From: Chara braunii
Taxonomy: Eukaryota; Streptophyta; Charophyceae; Charales; Characeae
DNA: 24,503 nt
Assembly: GCA_003427395.1 (NCBI GenBank)
Contig: BFEA01000134.1
Location: forward strand, 1,813,639-1,838,141
Direction: 5' to 3'
Part shown: positions 10,376 to 19,566 of the stretch, piece after piece
Position numbering within the stretch: position 1 is the stretch's first letter
How the letters are laid out: each line of letters begins with the position of its first letter
Translations under genes and position numbers: made by a program
Notes under the pieces: generated by a model
Told to the model about the DNA's origin: nothing
Databases searched by the model: none
Seen by the model: the letters and a program-made list of their open reading frames with translations, nothing else

Positions 10376-10576
10376 TCTATTACTAGTGCGTTAACAAGGA
10401 CATGTACGCGTCCGACCTTTATAGCCACATTCTCAATAATGCCCACGATGTTCATTGCTTCCTCGTCGGTAGAGACATAATGGTCCTTGCCAGATTGAGG
10501 GAGAATGGATCCGAGTCGTCCCGTCTTCCGGACGGTTTCTAATGATATGGCTACTGCGGACGACCCTGTATCAATG
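10376..10576 (+). repeat. 201-bp segment duplicated around the adapter (right copy)
   Basis: Same sequence as 10137-10337. On the minus strand it directly continues the upstream linker and protease start, so this copy plus the sequence left of 10137 probably represents the true locus once one copy is dropped. Confidence 0.95.
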
Positions 10577-11216
10577 AGGGCGTTAAACGGTTTGCCCTAA
10601 ACTTCACAATCACATTCCGCGGTTTTCCATAACACAGGTCGGGCTCGCACGAAGTGATCCTTCTCGGCTAAAGAGATCGCTGTTATACGTGTGGTTTCGG
10701 GTTCAGGTTCCCCTGTGTCAGGCTCGGGGGGTGCAACTTCCTCGCCTCCTTCCTTCTTTTTCAACATTCGCTGTATGCGTTGATAACTGAAGCGCTTTTG
10801 ATTTTTCTGACAATGTTGCAAAAGTTTATCATTTATCACTTCAGATATGGTGAGTAGATGCCCCACCGGGATCGGAACACGGATATCCAATTGCTTGAGC
10901 GCTCGTAACACATCGATTTCTCCTGTCCGAAATTGTGGACCAGGATTGGATTTGCGATCGACCCATTCGAGATCATCAGGGGCCGATCGGATCGCTCCGA
11001 TCATGCCTGTGAGATGGAGATACTCAAGTGGATCGACCACGTCAGCAGCGTCAGAGGAAGCAGCTCCCGATGTCGACGCCGTTGCCATCGAGGGGGAAGA
11101 TTGTTCTGGGGCATAGGCCACAAACTCTCCTCCTTGGGCCGTATCCATCAGGGCGGCCACTCGTCCTTGATTAAGGGCGACAGGGGCCGCGGCAGGTGGA
11201 GGCTGATTACGCTTTG
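10376..11216 (-). pseudogene. Gag-Pol linker and protease start
   Basis: Same frame as Gag, linking the zinc knuckle to the protease. It is Pro/Glu/Ala-rich, with a conserved-looking middle (EYLHLTGMIGAIRSAPDDLEW) and a basic stretch (KNQKRFSYQRIQRMLKKK). The frame meets TAG at 10599-10597, directly before the protease sequence GKPFNALIDTGSS. The same protease start reappears after the adapter. The linker has no domain I can name. A stop exactly ahead of the protease could in principle be a read-through site, but the many other stops make a simple nonsense mutation more likely. Confidence 0.7.
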
Positions 11217-11565
11217 GCTGCGGTCAGTCTCAAGCGAAATGTCCGGGTTGTGTGCAGTTAAAACACTCGATCTTTCCCACTGGATTAGCTAGGTGAGGGA
11301 ACTGAGGTGCGTACCCTGGAGCAGGCGGGGCAGGTAAGAGAGGAAATGACGCAGGGGCTAGCTGAGCAGGGGCCGGGTTAGGCTTGATTAGCCTGCTCAT
11401 TATCTGTTCCATCCGCTCCATGTGAGCAGCTTGCATTTGAATCAAGTTGCTCATCCATTCGGAATGCTTGGTAGTGGCCGTATGGATCATTTGGGCGAGA
11501 TGTAAGTTGGTTACGGTCGGCGAGGGGGGTTTATGGGAGACTCTGCTCTTAACTGCTGCTATCAG
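11217..11565 (-). pseudogene. Nucleocapsid part of Gag with broken zinc knuckle
   Basis: Continues the Gag frame after its TAA stop. It has a Met/Gln-rich helix (LIQMQAAHMERMEQIMSRL), then a Pro/Ala-rich linker, then CFNCTQPGHFA, the first three ligands of a CCHC zinc knuckle (C-x2-C-x4-H-x4-C). The codon after HFA is TGA (11230), and the position of the final Cys is also TGA (11224). Both the last ligand and translation are therefore lost. A normal knuckle binds the element RNA for packaging. Confidence 0.85.
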
Positions 11566-12276
11566 TTAATTCACCGAGGGAGAGGGAGAAGAGACAGGCG
11601 GGATATCGGAAGCAACCCCATCGGGAAGGTCATGGTCGAGGCGGGGATAAAACCGTTCTACCGCCTGCAACCATGATCGCATTTTTGCCGCCACAGCCCG
11701 TATGGTGTCTGTAACATCTTCGTCTCCCTGGCTGATATATTTTTTTGTATCAGCCAGGTCCAGTTCCAATGCTTTAGCGATGATAGCAAATAGCTGGTGT
11801 GTCTTCGGCGGGACCTTTTTCTGCAGTTTCCCTTTCAACATCGGACTTCGTAGGTGATCGATGAACAGATCTCGAGCGGATTTCTCGTCTCGCCCAGATT
11901 TGTCCAACGTGGTTTGAAATCGATCCACGAAATCGGGCAACAATTTCCCTGGTTCTTGTGGCCGAGTTTTGAGCACGTACCAGGCGGCATCTTCACTGAC
12001 CGTATCAAATCGAGCCAAGAAGGCTTGTTTAAACGTATTCCAATCTACCCACATATGTTTTCTAAACCAGTCATGCGACGTATTGCGGAGTAGCAATGTC
12101 AGAACACAGGGAAGATCGGTTGCGTTGTAGTTTTGAGCTTCGACGACTTTCAGCCAAGCCTCGGGATGGGTATGGTTAGGAAAGAAGGGGAAGGGGGCAG
12201 GGATGCTAACGATCAGTCTAGTACTGTCCACCATTGGTTTTGCAAGTGCAACTGTACCAGACCGAGATCTGGTCAC
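11566..12276 (-). pseudogene. Gag capsid domain of the gypsy element
   Basis: The Gag capsid assembles the virus-like particle in the cytoplasm. From ATG at 12276, 82 bp downstream of the primer-binding site, a 236-codon frame shows the Retrotrans_gag pattern: PEAWLKVVEAQNY, then W/F-rich DWFRKHMWVDWNTFKQAFLARFD, then PGKLLPDFVDRFQTTLDKSG. The N-terminal ~30 residues are basic and hydrophobic. The frame ends at TAA 11566, but the same frame resumes at once through the nucleocapsid region, so the intact ancestor probably had one long gag-pol frame. The start choice rests on its position after the PBS and the absence of domain sequence upstream. Confidence 0.88.
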
Positions 12277-12345
12277 TGGGCGATCCCGACGAGCTCGTTC
12301 AGGGCTTCTCCTACCTCTTGCCAGTTCGACTCACTATCATCAGAA

Positions 12346-12359
12346 CCGACACGTGTCGG
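12346..12359. repeat. 14-bp perfect palindrome next to the PBS
   Basis: ccgacacgtgtcgg, immediately downstream of (and overlapping by two bases) the primer-binding site on the element strand. A role in RNA dimerisation or PBS folding is inference only. Confidence 0.6.
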
Positions 12360-12370
12360 CTCCGATACCA
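12358..12370 (-). promoter_or_regulatory. Primer-binding site for initiator tRNA-Met
   Basis: The minus strand reads TGGTATCGGAGCC, one base from the classical plant retrotransposon PBS TGGTATCAGAGCC. It is complementary to the 3' end of initiator tRNA-Met and primes minus-strand DNA synthesis. It lies between the LTR/leader region and the gag ATG, as expected, and fixes the element's orientation. Confidence 0.85.
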
Positions 12371-13057
12371 ACCTCACGCCCTTGTGCTGTCTTTCGTTCG
12401 GAGTGCTAGATGTGCGGAAAGAGGCCCAGAAAAACAGCAAGATGGGGTGTGCCAAGGATTTTTGGAAATTGAGTGTGGGGACACAGATGGAACTAAAATC
12501 CCCCGTGTTGGTCCGATGAAGTGAGTCGTTGGTTTTTCACGCATCGCATATTGCTCACGCGGAAGTTTGGCGCGAGGGGAACGAAAAATATAAATTCAAT
12601 CCATAAAATATTGTCGGACTTCCCACCTGGCTACGGCCCGTCGTTTAGAGCGGAAGGGCTTTGGCACGCTTCGCGTGTCTCGTTTTCGTATCAAATCCCG
12701 ACGTCGTTCGCTGGTCAGTTCTGAGTCTGACGTGGATAGTCTCAGTCGCGTAGCTCTTTCCTTATGCTCCTCTTCACTCCGTATTCGGTAGTGGAAGCCC
12801 TTTGCTTCGTAGCGATCGAAACGCTGGCACTCCGTGCACAGGGTTCGAGGCCAATGGGGCGCCACTGCCGTCCACGGAATGACGATCGGCTCGTTAAAGG
12901 GGAGCAAAATTGAGTAGGGTGGAAAGCGTGCGTCAATAATGACAAACCGGCATCCACAAACCTTGAGCAACGATTCTCGGGAGGGAAGTAATATTGTCCT
13001 CCGATTCGTGCGACAGCTTCTCGTACGTCCCACTCGCATACACGTGCCCTTTCCTCG
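12371..13057 (-). repeat. Putative R-U5 part of 5' LTR, with a second inverted copy
   Basis: Lies directly upstream of the PBS, so by position it is the end of the 5' LTR. A diverged copy in opposite orientation occupies 16612-17290. No copy is seen beside the left LTR repeat (below 1433), which is abnormal for an LTR. On the minus strand a 147-codon open frame (13039-12596) ends in RSKRRAVARWEVRQYFMD and contains APHWPRTLCTECQRFDRYEAK. The inverted copy keeps this frame apart from one W-to-stop change and an in-frame 6-nt difference. Another frame reads ARVCEWDVREAVARIGGQYY in both copies. Whether either is a real protein is unresolved. Confidence 0.6.
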
Positions 13058-15153
13058 TTATAGGGAAAAGGCCGTGTGGAGACGGGGGATACAGGAGGCT
13101 GACGCCCGATCAAAGAGTGCTTGTCAGTCCACATATCAATCAACCGCAAAAATCTCAAGACGTCATCAAGAAAAGAAAACACTCGCGCAACCCCCAATCA
13201 ATCCTTTTCGACACGAGAGAGAGAGAAAGAAAGAAAGAAAGCACTTATCNGCTTGATCATGCATGNAGCTAANGGACCGACCCGCGACTCAGGTTTAGTG
13301 AGCCAACGCGGCGTTGATCCGAGGCGCCTTGTTTTTTGGGGCNGCCCTGTNCCTCGGTGGCTGATGTCATGCANCATAAGGGAGATGGCATACGCAGTGC
13401 ATTCAGAGCTACATATCTAAACACTCTTGCATTCTCGAACAAAATCCTGACGTCGACCGTCTAATCAATGCAAAAAGACNTGCATCTNCATACATACATT
13501 CACTNTGGAAGGCGCGAAAATGACAGGGGTATACAAGTCAGAAANCAATCGAGGGAATTGTACACACGCATCCACCGGTCACAAGACAAGAGGATCAATT
13601 CCTCGACATATGGGGATTACCCAGGAAACTAATGGAAGAGTTCGGGAAGAAGTTCTTTCACACAAGAAAGCGCACTGATTCATTCTCATCCAAGAGAGAG
13701 ACAAACACCGAGGCACATCATCTTTCAAAGATAGAGGAGAGAGAGGGAGACGAGGAAGGAATGTCGAGATAGAAAATGACGAGACCCAAAAAAGAGAAAG
13801 TTCGGCGTTGCCGCCGCTTACTCACGTCTGAGATAAAGATTCCGCAACAAGTTCGGCGTTGCCGCCTCTTACTCACGTCTGAGATAAAGATTCCGCAACA
13901 ACAAGGGCGCATTCGCCGTTAATTCCAATATTGCCCCGGGCCAATCACTCACTCAACTCCCATCATCAATCCTCATACCCGCACCGACGATCCCGATCGT
14001 CGCGTGCTAACTCCCACCACTGCGATCGTCACCCCGCCGACGTAAACTCGACTCGGCTCGCCCAAATCCCAGTCCGTCGTGGCGATCAAGCGCGCAACCG
14101 GCCAGCCTATCGTCAGCCCAACAGGACTTTCCGACTCGCATCAAAACACTCTGCCTAGCCACTGCTTCCCGGAAGTTGGCTTAGGAGTCGAGAACGTAAG
14201 AGATATTTGCGGACGCGCTTGCGGATTTTATAGTTGCGAGAAGGGAGATAGAAGGGGGAAAAAGTAGAGGGGAAGTGGAGGTGTAAGAGGAGAAGCAGGA
14301 GGAGAAGACTTTAAGAAGAGCGCTCCGTGGAAGCCATGTTGATCCCTCAAAACTCAAAGTTTAACCAATCTGATTCGTCGTGCAATAGGAAGGTCCTATT
14401 GATCAAAGCTCCTGATTGGCGAGCGGGCGTTATCGAAGGATCGACTGGGCGTCGTGCGCTGAGTTGGAGGGTGAGGAGAAAAAAGGCGCGAGAAGTAGCG
14501 CAAGACGGGTCCAAGATTCAGACTAGCAGGAAAGGGAAATGGGCGCGCAAAAAGCAGAGCGGGAGAGAGAGAGAGAAGGAGAGAAAAACAGTTACAGGAG
14601 AGAGAAAGAGGAGGGGGAAGGAAAAAGGAGCGCGGGAGAGAGTGAGGCGGTGGACAGAGAGGAGAAAGCTTTCATGCGCGGCACCGTCAACAAAAAAAGG
14701 AGAAAAGGCACCGAAACAGTTACAGCTTGCCTACGTACTAAACCAATTCAAAATTGAAATCACCATATCCGCGCGTAAAAGAGCGACGCGGGAAAAGAAA
14801 GTCCTACGCCCATTCGTGTTCCCACAAAATTCCGAGAGTTTTCCCCAACGTGACCAAGAACATTCACATACGAAAAAGATACGCCGACATTCCGCTTATC
14901 CCGGAATTCTCAACTGTCGGGCCCAATTCCCAGTGCGCTCACTAAGGCGCACTCAAATTCCCAGGCATTTTCCGAATTGCAAAAAAAAAAAAAAAAAGCA
15001 AAACCCGAGGATCGCAAAAAACTTTCGAAAGATACAGGCCAAAAGCTTGGCACCCGAAATCAAGAAAACGAAACGGGGTTTTTATGGGGTTGGTATGATA
15101 CAAGCAAAAAGGGGTACGAAAGATAGCACGGGTTCGGGAAGTAGTTCGTCACA
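13058..15153 (-). repeat. Right long terminal repeat copy (5' LTR, U3 part)
   Basis: Partner of 1433-3532. Read on the minus strand it starts TGTGACGAACTAC at 15153 and ends with CCCTATAA at the join to 12371-13057. 13058-14298 is identical to the left copy, with the same ten N positions; 14299-15153 is several percent diverged. It carries the same 51-bp tandem pair (13799-13900) and an A run near 14980-14996. A long plus-strand open frame (14327-15298) is purine-rich K/R/E sequence running out of the LTR into the LINE fragment; I treat it as chance. Confidence 0.75.
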
Positions 15154-15780
15154 CACGACACAAGGCCGTCCTGTTCAATTTTTTTGTACCAAAGTTTACC
15201 TCTTTGTTCCCTTGTTAGCCTTATCCTACGTTCTTTCCCACTCCCCGTCTACAACTTACCTCCTATCTCCCTTCTACACCCTTCCCTCTGCCAACTAGCC
15301 CCAACCTCCCACTATTGGTACCCTACATCTAAATCCTATCCCTGATCCTAACCCTTCCTTACCCCACCTCTCTTACAACCCTTAGTCTCTCATTCCATCT
15401 AAACGATGGCTGAAACCTAATTCCGTTCCGAGTCATTGTAGCCCTCTCTCACCCCACTTCCCTCCTGCCTTCCTACTGCGGAATTAGAACCGAGTGCACT
15501 GGTTTATCCCAACCTTCTCCTAATTTAACCAGTCTGCAAGTTTCATCTTCCCCTCCTCTTCAATTGTAGCCAGTTTTCCGTTGATCGCCCATGTTTCCTT
15601 GAACCAAGTTTGGCCAGCCCGTCGGTTCAGACCTCCTGACACTTTTCGCTTCCAGTCCGCGAGAATGATTCTTCGTGCCATTTTCTTGAAACAATGAAAG
15701 TAGCCTTGATTTCAGGATCTGGCATAATCTTCCCTTGGAACAGACTTCTGTTTCGCTCCGTCCACACGATCCATGCCCCT
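15154..15780 (-). pseudogene. Truncated LINE 3' end, antisense
   Basis: On the minus strand, 15777-15520 encodes the C-terminus of a plant-type LINE ORF2. AWIVWTERNRSLFQGK is followed, after a frameshift near 15690, by KKMARRIILADWKRKV and ends in LADWLN at a TAG (15522-15520). The W-x2-W-x-x-R-N-x-x-x-F pattern matches the end of the LINE at 17531-19479 (IIWKARNARVF). 15519-15154 is pyrimidine-rich on the plus strand and would be 3' UTR, with a short A run near its end (about 15180-15188). The fragment stops abruptly at 15780. The RT and endonuclease parts are absent. Confidence 0.7.
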
Positions 15781-15893
15781 AATGTTTAGGGTATAGGGTT
15801 GGGGTCCCGAAGGACTTCGTTTTTTTTCCAAGGAAGTTCATTTTCATTTTCTTCGCGCCCCGCCCTACACACGTGACGTGAGAAAACGAATGA
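15781..15893. other. Short unassigned spacer
   Basis: Sequence between the LINE fragment and a TIR element; nothing recognised. It opens with tttagggtataggg, which only loosely resembles plant telomere repeats. Confidence 0.4.
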
Positions 15894-16564
15894 GGGCATA
15901 CTCCACGAGGACCAAAAGTCTCAAAAATTTGAGGCATTTGGGACGGCCTATTTGGGACATTTGGTCCTCGTGTCCAGAAAGGACGAAGTCGCGGCCCTGA
16001 CACTTCGCCCTCTGGGCAAGTGTGTGTAGTCACACAACAGAGGACTAAAACAGTAGATGAATTTTTTCTCTTTTTTTCATGCCACAATAATGCATGGGCC
16101 AAAAAAGAGAAAACAAAAAAAAACGAAAGCGCGTGGCCCTGTGGTGCAAATGTGCAAAATGAGACTGAATCCAGCGCTAGAACATGGAAAAATACATTGC
16201 CATCTCATTTGTTTTTTGTGCATGTGGAGAGAAGTGCAACCACGCCTGACAGTTGGAAGCTAGAACATGGAAAGATACATTGCCATCTCATTTGTCTTTT
16301 GTGCATGTGGAGAGAAGTGCAGCCACGCCTGACAGTTGGAAGTGAAGTCCTGCTTTGTCGACGATTTTCGTATTGAAAAAAAATAAAAATCGAGAGGGCA
16401 TCTGAGACCACCTCTGGAGGTGGTCTCAAAAAGGATCCTCCTACGGCCCCACAGGCTGCCGACAAAAGGGTCACCGTTTGAGGCATTTGGGTAGCGGGTT
16501 TCTTCAGTGTGACCCGAAAACTGACTCAAATTTTGTGATTTAGGGTCTTTTGGTCCTCGTGTGA
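15894..16564 (+). mobile_element. TIR element E, related family
   Basis: Starts gggcatactccacgaggacc (15894) and ends cttttggtcctcgtgtga (16564), the reverse complement of its start minus the last bases. The interior aligns in plan with A1/A2: a gggcat motif, a perfect 24-bp hairpin (gagaccacct, ctgg loop, aggtggtctc) near 16402-16425, and an aggctgccgacaaa block matching aggccgctgacaaa. The left end is itself a mini-foldback (cacgaggaccaaa at 15904-15916, inverted at 15960-15972). No transposase is encoded. Confidence 0.6.
16178..16343 (+). repeat. 83-bp tandem duplication inside element E
   Basis: Units at 16178-16260 and 16261-16343, both starting tagaacatggaaa and ending cctgacagttggaag, with only a few differences. 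The same gctagaacatgg core, preceded by tgtgcaaaatga, occurs in the small foldback at 21778-21871. Confidence 0.85.
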
Positions 16565-16611
16565 GGACATACTCACATGGCGACCCCTAATCCGCAAAAT
16601 ATGCGGACTTG
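16565..16611 (+). mobile_element. 5' end fragment of another TIR element
   Basis: ggacatactcacatggcgac, then atgcggacttggg, matches the left end of the 21954 copy (gggcatactcacacggcgaa, atgcggatttgggg). The match breaks at a gggaaaggg string shared with the retroelement fragment that follows, so the junction looks microhomology-mediated. Confidence 0.55.
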
Positions 16612-17290
16612 GGAAAGGGCACGTGTATGCGAGTGGGATTTACGAGAAGCTGTCGCACGAATCGGAGGACAATATTACTTCCCTCCCGAGAATCGTTGCT
16701 CTGGGTTTTGGATGCCGGGTTTGTCATTATTGAAATGCGCTTTCCACTCTACTCAATTTTGCTCCCCTTTAACGAGTTGATCGTCATTCCGTAGATGGCA
16801 GTGGCGCCCCATTGGTCTCGAACCCTGTGCACGGAGTGCCAGCGTTTCGATCGCTACGAAGCAAAGCGCTTCCACTACCGAAAACGGAGTGAAGATGAGG
16901 AAAGAGCCACGCGACTGAGACCATCCACGTCAGACTCGGAACTGACCAGCGAACGACATCGGGATTTTATACGAAAACGAGACACGCGAAGCGTGCCAAA
17001 GCCCTTCCGCTCTAAACGACGGGCCGTAGCCAGGTGGGAAGTCCGACAATATTTTATGGATTGAATTTGTATTTTTCGCTCTCCTCGTGCCAAACTTCCG
17101 CGCGCGCAATTAGCGACGCGCGAAAAACCAACGATGCACTTCATCGGACCAACACGGGGGATTTCAGTTCCATCCGTGTCCCCACACTCAATTTCCAAAA
17201 ATCCTTGGCACACCCCATCTTGCTGTTTTTCTGGGCCTCTTTCCGCACATCTAGCACTCCGAACGAAAGACAGCACAAGGGCGTGAGGTT
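16612..17290 (+). repeat. Inverted fragment of the gypsy leader/LTR region
   Basis: Diverged reverse-complement copy of 12371-13057. It begins gaaagggcacgtgtatgcg and ends agggcgtgaggtt, the point where the main copy meets its PBS, so its 3' limit equals the LTR end. It stops short of U3 at nearly the same place where the left and right long repeats diverge. It carries the same frame as the main copy, split by TAG at about 16792, then open from 16795 to 17064 (APHWSRTLCTECQRFDRYEAK to WEVRQYFMD). Confidence 0.75.
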
Positions 17291-17477
17291 GTGCATCACA
17301 CGTGTGAGTTCTTGGGGCTCGTCCCGATGTATGGTGCTTGGGATCCCCAGCAGTCCTCTGCGTCGATCCGCATTGTTTGTGAGAAATTCTGGGCCTCAAA
17401 TTTGATATTTGAATGGAATTGCTCGCTTTTTCCCAAAAAAAAAAAATTCCCCTTCACAGTGAGAGGAAACTATGCTT

Positions 17478-17530
17478 GCAGGGGTCCACTCTAGATAGCC
17501 TTAGGAGTAGGTAGTGAAAGGCAAAAACAG
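17478..17530 (+). repeat. U6-locus 5' flank, copy 1
   Basis: aggggtccactctagatagc, then cttaggagtaggtagtgaaagg, matches the block just 5' of the second U6-like sequence (23436-23491). Here it is cut from its U6 by the LINE at 17531-19479 and resumes at 19480. 17291-17477 between the leader fragment and this block holds nothing recognised. Confidence 0.7.
17516..17530 (+). repeat. 15-bp target-site duplication, left
   Basis: gaaaggcaaaaacag, repeated exactly at 19480-19494 on the other side of the LINE. Confidence 0.9.
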
Positions 17531-18963
17531 GTCGAACCTGATGTATGGAGAGCTATTATGTTGAATGCCTATGCCAGCAAGAAACCCAAATCAAGAATCT
17601 GGTCCTCTATCCTCTCTGCATGGAAACAAGTTCTTCCAGAACTAGTTAGGCCACCGGAGACCATAATTGAGGTACTGAATCAGTTCATTTTTGAGAACCC
17701 GCTAGTGCTCAATAGTAAAGGTCTTTCCTTTCAAATAGCCAAGGAGAAGGGGGATTTTGGCAAGGGTTGGGTGGAAAGGGGTGTCATGCAAATTAAAGAC
17801 CTGTGGGATGTAGCTTCTTCTGATTGGAAGTCTGAGACTGAGATAAAAAGGAAGTTACCCAGGCTACGCAATGTGGTCTCTAATCTCTCTCAGATTATAC
17901 AGGCAATCCCAACTCAATGGATTTCCCTGCTTAATACAGCGGAAGAGCATGGAGTGGGGACTTGGCTCTTTCATCCCTCAGATACTCATCCACAAAGGAT
18001 ACTTCGTGTAGTTGGCCAGGACCAAGGGGCAGGGATGAAAGTCAAAACTTGGGTAGCGAACAACTTCCCAATGGATGACTCTTTTCTCGTGTGGGACAAA
18101 GAGGAGTCTGTACGGACCACAGTAGGCATGGAAGAAGCGAGGGTAGAGGATAGTAGTTGCAAACAACAGTGTTTGGTCCTAAAAAAAGAGGCAAGGGACT
18201 ATAAGGTCGAACCTCTGCTCTTTGGTTGGAAGGACAGTAGAAGTCTTCATCCCACCCCGCTTATCCGATACAAACCCAAGACAGCGGTACGTTTCCAGCA
18301 GCAGTCGAGCAAAACGAAGCCTGAAGACCAAGCCTTGGCAAGATTTCAAAAACAAATCGTGGGTCTGCGATCCCCTCCGGACTTCAAAGCCATATGGAAG
18401 ATCTTGAAAAAGCTGCCATCTCAAAAACAAGCGGGGATCCAATGGGCTACAGGCCATGCCGGCCACTTGACACGAAGTGCCAGAGGTGCGATTGGGGCTG
18501 GGAAACGAGCACTCGCCTTTGGCTCCAATGCCCTTTGGCTAACGAGCTATGGCGCTGGTGGAAACAGCACTGGCAGAATATGGTGGGCGATGAATGGGAA
18601 TGGACAGACGATTGGATCCTTTATGCTCTTCACCCCAAAGGGCCTAAGTTCAACTCGGGTTGGAGCTACATTGCTTTTGTCTGCAGAGGAGCTGTCATGA
18701 GCATAATCTGGAAAGCCAGAAATGCCAGAGTGTTCAGGAGTGAAACGCTCCACATACAGCAGCAGATTTCATTGGTAAAGGAGCAAATCAGATTGGCCAT
18801 TCGTGCAGACTGGAGACTGTCTAAGGACAGACAAGGCCGGGCTTCCCGAAGCTTTCTTACCTCCTGGTCGAAGAACAACGTTTGGGCATCAGTCACCTCA
18901 GAGGAATCTGCGGAATGTCTGTTGATCTCCAAATGGTTGCATCCTGGTAGCAAAATATCTTAA
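17531..18963 (+). pseudogene. LINE ORF2 C-terminal region with zf-RVT motif
   Basis: The frame is open from the first base of the insertion (VEPDVWRAIMLNAY) to about 18465, where a frameshift moves coding sense to the frame ending at TAA 18963. The first part is the segment after the RT palm (LLNTAEEHGVGTWLF, KTWVANNFPMDDSFLVWDK). The second begins at a zinc-binding RT-associated motif (KCQRCDWGWETS, then LQCPLANELW; Cys codons near 18478, 18487 and 18529) and ends with IIWKARNARVFRSE and a basic tail. This matches the C-terminus of plant L1-type ORF2 proteins. The upstream frame stays open to 18700 by chance. A host function is unlikely. Confidence 0.88.
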
Positions 18964-19479
18964 CCTGGTCATGTTAGACCAAAGGGTTCTACTGAGATTA
19001 CAGTAGAAGTAGACTGAGGCTTGAAGTGAGGCCACAAGGGCGTTCAGTGTGCTCAGTTTACTTGGTGGGTCCTCACTGATCTGTATTTCACATGCAGTCT
19101 GATTCTAGGTCTGATCTTAGTTTGTGAGTTTATCAACCTTTCCTGGAATCTAGACCACAGGGCTTCAAGAGAGCCTCCCCCCCTTTTTTACTCAGAGCTT
19201 CAAATGTTTACTTTTGGAGAGCTGTAGTCCTTCTTGGAAGGGACGTTGGGCCCGGTTCCTAGCAGATTAGCGATTAACGGAGTATTTGTTTGCTCTTCTG
19301 AGCTTGGCTCGTAAGCTAAACTGGCTGAAGCTGCCAGGATAACTCTGGGTTGAATTGTTATCCTCTGGGTTGAATTGTGAGGTCCCCGGCCTCGCTCAAG
19401 GATTTCTGTTTTAATAAAGATGCAAGCTTTTTTAATAAAGATGCAACCTTTCCAAAAAAAAAAAAAAGAAAAAAAAAAA
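17531..19479 (+). mobile_element. 5'-truncated LINE insertion
   Basis: A non-LTR retrotransposon copy bounded by a 15-bp target-site duplication and ending in an A-rich tail (about 19453-19479). The 5' end lies inside ORF2, the normal result of incomplete reverse transcription. 18964-19452 is 3' UTR, ending in two tandem copies of a tttaataaagatgcaa unit (19410-19449), each with an AATAAA polyadenylation signal. No endonuclease or RT palm is present, so it cannot move itself. Confidence 0.92.
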
Positions 19480-19494
19480 GAAAGGCAAAAACAG
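19480..19494 (+). repeat. 15-bp target-site duplication, right
   Basis: Exact repeat of 17516-17530, directly after the LINE poly-A tail and 23 bp before the U6-like start. Confidence 0.9.
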
Positions 19495-19516
19495 AAGTCG
19501 AGAGAAGAATATAGAA

Positions 19517-19534
19517 GTCCTTCGGGACATCCGT

Positions 19535-19566
<32 letters not shown>

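Noticed and set aside
14327-15298. 323-codon plus-strand open frame
   Set aside because: Purine-rich K/R/E low complexity inside the LTR, with no counterpart frame in the left copy, running out into LINE sequence.
15784-15798. Telomere-like tttagggtataggg
   Set aside because: Only about two imperfect units; not an interstitial telomere tract.
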